64,000 nucleotides of DNA from an uncultured Hungatella sp. (GTDB taxonomy: Bacteria; Bacillota; Clostridia; Lachnospirales; Lachnospiraceae): positions 110,248 to 174,247 of the forward strand of contig CAJUEJ010000007.1 in the NCBI GenBank assembly GCA_910585435.1, in the 5' to 3' direction. This document shows positions 59,147 to 64,000 of this stretch, piece after piece (position 1 is the first letter of the stretch; every line of letters starts with the position of its first letter). A program made the translations under genes and the position numbers. The notes under the pieces are model-generated. The model was given only the letters and a program-made list of their open reading frames with translations, was not told the origin of the DNA and did no database searches.

Positions 59147-60014
59147 AATTGCTCTCCCGTCTCTTTAAAATGGGCACCAGGCTGTCCAAAAGCTCCTGCT
59201 GAGTCAGGATTCCCTCCGGCAGGTCAACCCCTGCCTTCCGAAGCTCATATGCCAGCTCCGTCACCTGAGGCACATCCAGACGGTATCCCTTCAGCTGATC
59301 CACCCTGGAAAATATCTCCCTGGGAGTTCCGTCCATCACCAGTCTGCCGTCGTCCATGACCATCACCCGATCCGCCTCAATCACCTCTTCCATGTAGTGG
59401 GTGATCAAAAGCACAGTGATCCCTTCCTGTTTATTCAGTTCCTTTACTGTCCGGATCACGTCTTTTCGCCCGTTGGGATCCAGCATTGCCGTAGGCTCAT
59501 CCAGGACAATACACTCCGGCCTCATAGCCATGACTCCGGCTATGGCCACTCTCTGTTTCTGTCCTCCGGACAGCTTATTGGGAGATTTATGGCGATATGC
59601 AGTCATTCCCACTGCCTTTAAGCTGTCATCCACCCGCTTCCATATCTCTTCTGTGGGGATCCCTATATTTTCCGGGCCGAATCCCACATCCTCCTCCACC
59701 ACATTGCCAATAATCTGGTTGTCCGGATTCTGGAACACCATGCCCGCTTTTTTGCGAATCTCCCAGATGGAGCTTTCGTCTGCTGTATTCATTCCCGAAA
59801 CCCAGACCGTTCCTTCTGTAGGTGTCAGAATACCATTGATCTGCTTGGCAAATGTAGATTTCCCGGAACCGTTGTGTCCTAAAATGGCGACAAAGCTTCC
59901 CTTCTCAATCTCCACGTCCAGATTGTCAATAGCCCTGTCCACTTCCTCTATGTTCTCTTCCTCGTCTCTCCGGATATATTCATAGATCAATTTGCTGGCT
60001 TTTACGATATTCAT
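59136..60014 (-). CDS. ecfA1: ECF transporter ATPase EcfA1
   Basis: 292 aa. Walker A GHNGSGKS (about 43-50), Q-loop FQNPDNQIIG (the EcfA1 form), signature LSGGQKQRVAIAGVMA and Walker B CIVLDEPTAMLD. An acidic insertion (RRDEEENIEEVDRA, about 15-28) near the N-terminus is a local extra. AAAGGATAGT precedes the start. It heads ecfA1-ecfA2-ecfT-truA and is separated from rplQ by the repeat-protein gene. Confidence 0.95.
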   Translation of the reverse strand: MNIVKASKLIYEYIRRDEEENIEEVDRAIDNLDVEIEKGSFVAILGHNGSGKSTFAKQINGILTPTEGTVWVSGMNTADESSIWEIRKKAGMVFQNPDNQIIGNVVEEDVGFGPENIGIPTEEIWKRVDDSLKAVGMTAYRHKSPNKLSGGQKQRVAIAGVMAMRPECIVLDEPTAMLDPNGRKDVIRTVKELNKQEGITVLLITHYMEEVIEADRVMVMDDGRLVMDGTPREIFSRVDQLKGYRLDVPQVTELAYELRKAGVDLPEGILTQQELLDSLVPILKRRESNYGD

Positions 60015-60159
60015 ACTATCCTTTCTATTCCCATGTCTTCATCTACGTTTTCCAATTTTAGATGAAATCCCTCCATTAGTCAAGCATTTCATACTGCCAA
60101 AAGGGCACAGCCTGGTGGCTGCACCCTTAATTTTCAGAATCTGTACAACATTATAACCG

Positions 60160-61425
60160 TCATCTGTTCCACACACCGTTGCCATCTACATAGAACGTGT
60201 CGATAACCGTATTCACCGCTTTGTGGCCGGACCCCGGGTAGAAATAATACCAGTTTCCGTCTGCCTGATACCAGCCCTCCGCCATAATTCCGTCTGCCTT
60301 CAGATAGTAAGTCTGACCGCCGGTCACCAGCCACCCGATTCTCATGGCGCCTTCCACGCCTCCGTCTTCAGGCCGGTTCAGGTAGTACCATTGACCTCCG
60401 GCCTTGATCCATCCGGAATACATGGCTCCGCTGTCCAACAGATAATAGGTCAAACCATCTTTGTTCTGCCAGCCGGTCAGCATTCTTCCGGAGGCATCAA
60501 ACAAATACCACTTGCCATCTACCTTCAGCCAGGAATTCCTCTGGTAGGATCCGTCCGGGTATCGGTAGTACCAGGTGCTGCCGTCCAGAATCCATCCTAC
60601 ACGGTTTGTGCTGGAACCGGCTCCGGTACTGTCTGTCTGCCCGCTGCCGTCTGACACATTCTCTGAATCAATATACAGCTCGTCTGACTCCAGCCAGGCG
60701 CTTCTCTTTCCGTATTTCTTTTCTTCCTCTGTATAGGGAACGGTTCTCACCTTGTAGGTGTAGGTCCCGGCTTTTGTCATGTAGGGATAAAAATTATAGG
60801 ATGTTCCCTTGTAGCTTTCCAGCTTTTTTATAACCGTGCTGCCCCTGTACAGGTATACATCATAATATCCGGATGTAATGGTTCTGGTATAATCATCGTC
60901 ATCTATGTCCGCATTCCATCTGGCTCTCCCCAGCGCAGAGTAAGACCAGGTGGCCTCTGCAGGCGCAGGGTACTCTCCCTTGATTCCATTGACCTTTACA
61001 ACGATCTCCAGTTCCTTGCTGCTTCTCCTTCTGGCACTGACAAAGGTTCCTCCTTTGACACTGACATTGCTGGAGCTGTAGGTTCCCTGAAACCCGTAAT
61101 TGGTATCATTCACATAGAGGTAGAGCCGCATCTTGGGCTCCTGTCCGATATTCATATACTGGCTGGTAGAAGTTACCCACTCTGCCTCACGGACATAGTA
61201 TTTCTCTGAATTCGTAGCCGCATACGTGCCGTCCCTGGAATCTGTGGAATTGTCAACAAGGTCAATATTCTCCGGCAGACGATTCCCGACTCCTGTGTCG
61301 GTCCCTACCCTGACAGTCACGGAACTGATACTTTTCGTAGCCGCCAATGCCGTACCTGGCTTCAAGCTTACCAGCAGGCAGACAAACAGCGTCAAACACC
61401 AAACTCTTTTCCATCTTTTCCCCAT
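60160..61425 (-). CDS. Secreted protein with choline-binding-type (CW) repeats
   Basis: 421 aa from ATG 61425 (GGGAGGAATAGCC upstream). A Sec signal peptide (KRWKRVWCLTLFVCLLVSL, cleavage near TALAA) is followed by a beta-rich region of about 250 residues without a recognised domain. Then come about six CW-binding repeats (WYYRYPDGSYQRNSWLKVDG, KWYLFDASGRMLTGWQNKDG, QWYYLN..., TYYLKADGIMAEGWYQADG, NWYYF...). Such repeats bind choline or related wall polymers in other species. No catalytic domain is visible, so it is probably an adhesin or wall-associated structural protein. It interrupts the usual rplQ-ecfA1 order. Confidence 0.85.
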   Translation of the reverse strand: MGKRWKRVWCLTLFVCLLVSLKPGTALAATKSISSVTVRVGTDTGVGNRLPENIDLVDNSTDSRDGTYAATNSEKYYVREAEWVTSTSQYMNIGQEPKMRLYLYVNDTNYGFQGTYSSSNVSVKGGTFVSARRRSSKELEIVVKVNGIKGEYPAPAEATWSYSALGRARWNADIDDDDYTRTITSGYYDVYLYRGSTVIKKLESYKGTSYNFYPYMTKAGTYTYKVRTVPYTEEEKKYGKRSAWLESDELYIDSENVSDGSGQTDSTGAGSSTNRVGWILDGSTWYYRYPDGSYQRNSWLKVDGKWYLFDASGRMLTGWQNKDGLTYYLLDSGAMYSGWIKAGGQWYYLNRPEDGGVEGAMRIGWLVTGGQTYYLKADGIMAEGWYQADGNWYYFYPGSGHKAVNTVIDTFYVDGNGVWNR

Positions 61426-61629
61426 GGCTATTCCTCCCATATAAACCAAATCTTCTGCCTCGCTTTTATATATTAATTATAAACTTTCCCCTATTGACCG
61501 TCAACTTACGATATTCTTTCTTTTCCATAACGCCTTTTTCAGAAAATTCCATACAAAATAGAAAGGAATCCCTATAGAAAAGATTGGGGCTTGCCAGACT
61601 CCTGCGCAAAAGCAGGATCGCAGCATAAA

Positions 61630-61671
61630 ATTAAAACCGCGGCTGTATGAACAAGCTCACACTGCCGCGGT
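61630..61671 (-). terminator. Terminator of the ribosomal operon after rplQ
   Basis: ACCGCGGC (61636-61643) pairs with GCCGCGGT (61664-61671), with partial inner pairing. On the minus strand TTTAATTTTATG follows. It closes the rpsD-rpoA-rplQ transcript. Confidence 0.75.
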
Positions 61672-61686
61672 CTTCTTATGATTCTA

Positions 61687-62232
61687 TTATACTAATTCAA
61701 GCAGAACTTCCATAGCACCGTCGCCTTTACGCTGGCCGATCTTGACGATTCTGGTATAACCGCCGTTTCTGGTAGCGTATCTGGGCCCAATCTCATCGAA
61801 CAGCTTTGCCGGCAGATCAATGGATTTGGTGTTTTTCTTTCTTCCGGCTGGTGTGGAAGGAACTTCCGTAACATCATAGAGAGTCTTAAGCATCTGCCTT
61901 CTGGCATGAAGCCTGGAGGGCTTATCTTTCTTGATCTCCTTCTCCACCTCGTCATATACGGTAACCTTCTTGCCGTCTACAACCTCTTTCACTCTCTTGC
62001 CATCTTTGTCCTTGCGCGGAACCTTTGCGGTCACCTTTACGGTCTCATAGTTGTCTTTCTCTCTTACTGCCATGGCAATCAAAGGCTCTGCAAACTTACG
62101 AACCTCTTTTGCTCTGGCCTCAGTGGTAACGATCTTGCCATTGTAGATAAGAGCTGTTACCTGATTTCTGATTAATGCTTTTCTCTGGCTGGAAGTCTTC
62201 CCCAGCTTTCTATATTTTGTATACTTTGACAT
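61687..62232 (-). CDS. rplQ: Ribosomal protein L17 (bL17) with insertions
   Basis: 181 aa compared with about 115-130 in most bacteria. The ends match L17: YRKLGKTSSQRKALIRNQVT, KIVTTEARAKEVRKFAEPLI, then KLFDEIGPRYATRNGGYTRI and a GDGAMEVLLELV tail. Residues about 60-106 are a Lys/Asp/Glu-rich insertion (KVPRKDKDGKRVKEVVDG...), and a shorter extra segment lies near 121-138. Such long L17 proteins are a mark of this clostridial group. It is encoded 166 bp after rpoA. Confidence 0.96.
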   Translation of the reverse strand: MSKYTKYRKLGKTSSQRKALIRNQVTALIYNGKIVTTEARAKEVRKFAEPLIAMAVREKDNYETVKVTAKVPRKDKDGKRVKEVVDGKKVTVYDEVEKEIKKDKPSRLHARRQMLKTLYDVTEVPSTPAGRKKNTKSIDLPAKLFDEIGPRYATRNGGYTRIVKIGQRKGDGAMEVLLELV

Positions 62233-62398
62233 TGCTTTTTATTCCTCCATATTTCGTGGAGTGCAGCGTCATGCCCGTCGGTCTTACTGCGCCGCATCAT
62301 CCTTTTTTAATACCCGGTTCCCGCATCATCGGTCTTATGGAACCAGGCATATCAATCGTTGCTTTTTTTGATAACCGGTAATAATACCTGCCTGCCGG

Positions 62399-63358
62399 TT
62401 ATTCATCACTTGGATTTAACTGCAGTCCCAGCTCTTTTAATTTGGCCAGAACCTCTTCCAGAGACTTCCGTCCAAGATTCCTGACCTTCATCATATCCTC
62501 GGAGGTACGGTTGCACAGCTCCTCCACCGTATTGATCCCGGCTCTCTTTAAACAGTTGTATGAACGGACAGACAACTCCAGTTCATCAATGTTCATCTCC
62601 AGCACTTTCTCTTTCTCATTGTCTTCTTTTTCTACCATGACCTCAGCAGTCTTGGCATTCTCGGAAAGATCAATAAACAGGTTCAAGTGCTCGCTGAGAA
62701 CCTTGGCTGCAAGGCTGACTGCCTCGTCCGGAGCCAGGGTGCCATTGGTATACACGTCCAATGTCAGCTTGTCAAAATCAGTGATCTGGCCTACACGGGT
62801 ATTTTCCACAGACATATTCACACGCTCTACCGGCGTATAAATAGAATCCACGGCGATGACACCGATGGGAAGATCCTCATTTTTATTCTTATCTGCGCTG
62901 ACATAACCGCGGCCCTTGGTGATTGTCAGTTCCATGTAGAACTTACTGTCTGTACCACCGCTTAAAGTAGCAATCACCTGTTCCGGATTGAGAATCTCAA
63001 TATCCGGATCCGCCTGAATGTCAGCACCTGTAATAACACCCTCGCCTTCAAACTCAATATAGGCGGTTTTAATCTCATTGCTGTCGCTGCTGTTCTTGAT
63101 TGCCAAACTCTTAATGTTCATGATGATTTCAGTCACATCTTCCTTCACACCGGGAATAGAACTGAACTCATGCAAAACGCCGTCGATTTTCACCTGACTG
63201 ACTGCCGCTCCCGGCAGGGAAGAGAGCATGATTCTCCTCAGGGAATTACCCAGGGTTGTGCCGTAGCCTCTTTCAAGTGGCTCTACTACAAACTTACCGT
63301 ATTTTCTGTCTTCTGAAATCTCTGCGATCTCAATGTTTGGTTTTTCGAAATCGAACAC
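62399..63358 (-). CDS. rpoA: RNA polymerase alpha subunit
   Basis: 319 aa, GTG start at 63358 with GGAGGGGCTAAA upstream. The N-terminal dimerisation domain (FVVEPLERGYGTTLGNSLRRIMLSS) and the C-terminal DNA/UP-element-binding domain (ELSVRSYNCLKRAGINTVEEL, then RNLGRKSLEEVLAKL) are complete. It lies between rpsD and rplQ as in nearly all Firmicutes. Confidence 0.98.
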   Translation of the reverse strand: MFDFEKPNIEIAEISEDRKYGKFVVEPLERGYGTTLGNSLRRIMLSSLPGAAVSQVKIDGVLHEFSSIPGVKEDVTEIIMNIKSLAIKNSSDSNEIKTAYIEFEGEGVITGADIQADPDIEILNPEQVIATLSGGTDSKFYMELTITKGRGYVSADKNKNEDLPIGVIAVDSIYTPVERVNMSVENTRVGQITDFDKLTLDVYTNGTLAPDEAVSLAAKVLSEHLNLFIDLSENAKTAEVMVEKEDNEKEKVLEMNIDELELSVRSYNCLKRAGINTVEELCNRTSEDMMKVRNLGRKSLEEVLAKLKELGLQLNPSDE

Positions 63359-63411
63359 TTTAGCCCCTCCTTTTGGGTATAATATATCGAGGCTTTTATA
63401 CTCAAAATCTA

Positions 63412-64000
63412 TTATTTGGAGTACAACTCGACGATAAGCATTTCATTTACTGGAACATCAATCTCGTCTCTTGTTGGCATCTCTTTTACAGTACCGCGCA
63501 GATTCTCCTGGTCAACATCCAGCCATGCCGGCACCATTCTTCCTGCTGTAACTTCCAATACGTCTTTGTATCTCTGTGAACCTTTGCATTTTTCCTTTAC
63601 TTCAATCACGTCTCCGGCTTTTACCAGGTAAGACGGGATGTTCACGCACTTTCCGTTTACCAGAATGTGCTTGTGATCTACGATCTGTCTGGTCTCTCTT
63701 CTGGTACGTCCGAATCCCATGCGGAATACAACGTTGTCCAGTCTTCTCTCCAGAAGAATCATCAGGTTCTCACCTGCCTGGCCGCCCATTCTCTCAGCCT
63801 TGGCATAGTAATTTCTGAATGGCTTCTCCAACACACCATAGATGAATTTTGCTTTCTGTTTCTCTTTCAACTGGAGACCATACTCACTTACTTTTCTGTT
63901 GGCTCTTTTTAATTCTCTGTTTGATTTTTTATCTATTCCTAAATAAATCGGGTCCAATCCAAGGGATCTGCATCTTTTAAGAACAGGAACTCTATCAACT
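63412..64000 (-). CDS. rpsD: Ribosomal protein S4 (uS4), start cut by window edge
   Basis: At least 196 codons; the frame stays open to the last base, reading VDRVPVLKRCRSLGLDPIYL at the edge, so only the first one or two codons (probably Met-Ala) are missing. It has the S4 domain ERRLDNVVFRMGFGRTRRETRQIVDHKHILVNG and the end NEMLIVELYSK. It is a 16S rRNA assembly protein and often an autogenous regulator. It heads rpsD-rpoA-rplQ in this window. Confidence 0.97.
   Translation of the reverse strand, partial: VDRVPVLKRCRSLGLDPIYLGIDKKSNRELKRANRKVSEYGLQLKEKQKAKFIYGVLEKPFRNYYAKAERMGGQAGENLMILLERRLDNVVFRMGFGRTRRETRQIVDHKHILVNGKCVNIPSYLVKAGDVIEVKEKCKGSQRYKDVLEVTAGRMVPAWLDVDQENLRGTVKEMPTRDEIDVPVNEMLIVELYSK

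Overview
The window looks like chromosomal DNA of a Lachnospiraceae-type clostridium (Clostridium cluster XIVa, Enterocloster/Lachnoclostridium-like). Supporting signs are the order rpsD-rpoA-rplQ-ecfA1-ecfA2-ecfT-truA-rplM-rpsI, an L17 with a large insertion, strong AGGAGG-type ribosome sites, lipoprotein solute-binding proteins and three separate Opp/Dpp-type transporters. Family names come from reading the translations; no database search was run. Nearly all genes lie on the minus strand.

Left part (1-40 kb), mostly accessory uptake and catabolism. A sugar ABC transporter (permease cut by the window edge, plus its binding lipoprotein) is divergent from an AraC-type regulator. glyA follows. 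Peptide ABC system 1 (oppABCDF, 4.0-9.9 kb) is divergent from a sigma-70-like protein with a C-terminal membrane helix. Peptide ABC system 2 (14.7-20.9 kb) lies in a run that begins with an L-Ala-D/L-Glu epimerase (22.1 kb) and continues into a cytoplasmic-looking NlpC/P60 endopeptidase, a class A beta-lactamase-fold hydrolase, a YgjP-like metalloprotein and recJ. This is the gene logic of murein-peptide recycling (Bacillus ykf operon). Two acyltransferase-3 membrane proteins, two FCD-type GntR regulators and kduI follow. Peptide ABC system 3 (30.8-36.3 kb) sits in a run with a URO-D-type methyltransferase-like protein, an M20 dipeptidase, a cysteine desulfidase-like protein and a GntR regulator. 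A RelE/ParE-type toxin-antitoxin pair and tRNA-Arg(ACG) close this part.

Middle part (38-50 kb), mostly housekeeping. It holds a CofE-like protein, a DUF2752 protein, hom, prfB with its programmed +1 frameshift, secA, a cluster of four perfect DnaA boxes in front of hpf, trxB, and a telA/xpaC pair with a tiny overlapping ORF between them.

Right part (50-64 kb). An SDR reductase and a zinc phospholipase C-like protein are on the plus strand. greA overlaps the 3' end of an unusual fusion: a Tet(M)-like ribosomal-protection GTPase joined to a YacP/Rae1-type NYN ribonuclease domain. This fusion is the most interesting gene of the window. The ribosomal protein/ECF transporter block follows, with a choline-binding-type repeat protein inserted between rplQ and ecfA1.

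Non-coding structure is rich. There are three long palindromes with perfect 25-28 bp arms (24.3, 24.6 and 46.6 kb), hairpins after two solute-binding protein genes that probably set component ratios, two promoters whose -10 boxes lie inside perfect 11-bp-arm palindromes, and four stacked hairpins upstream of the GTPase-NYN gene.
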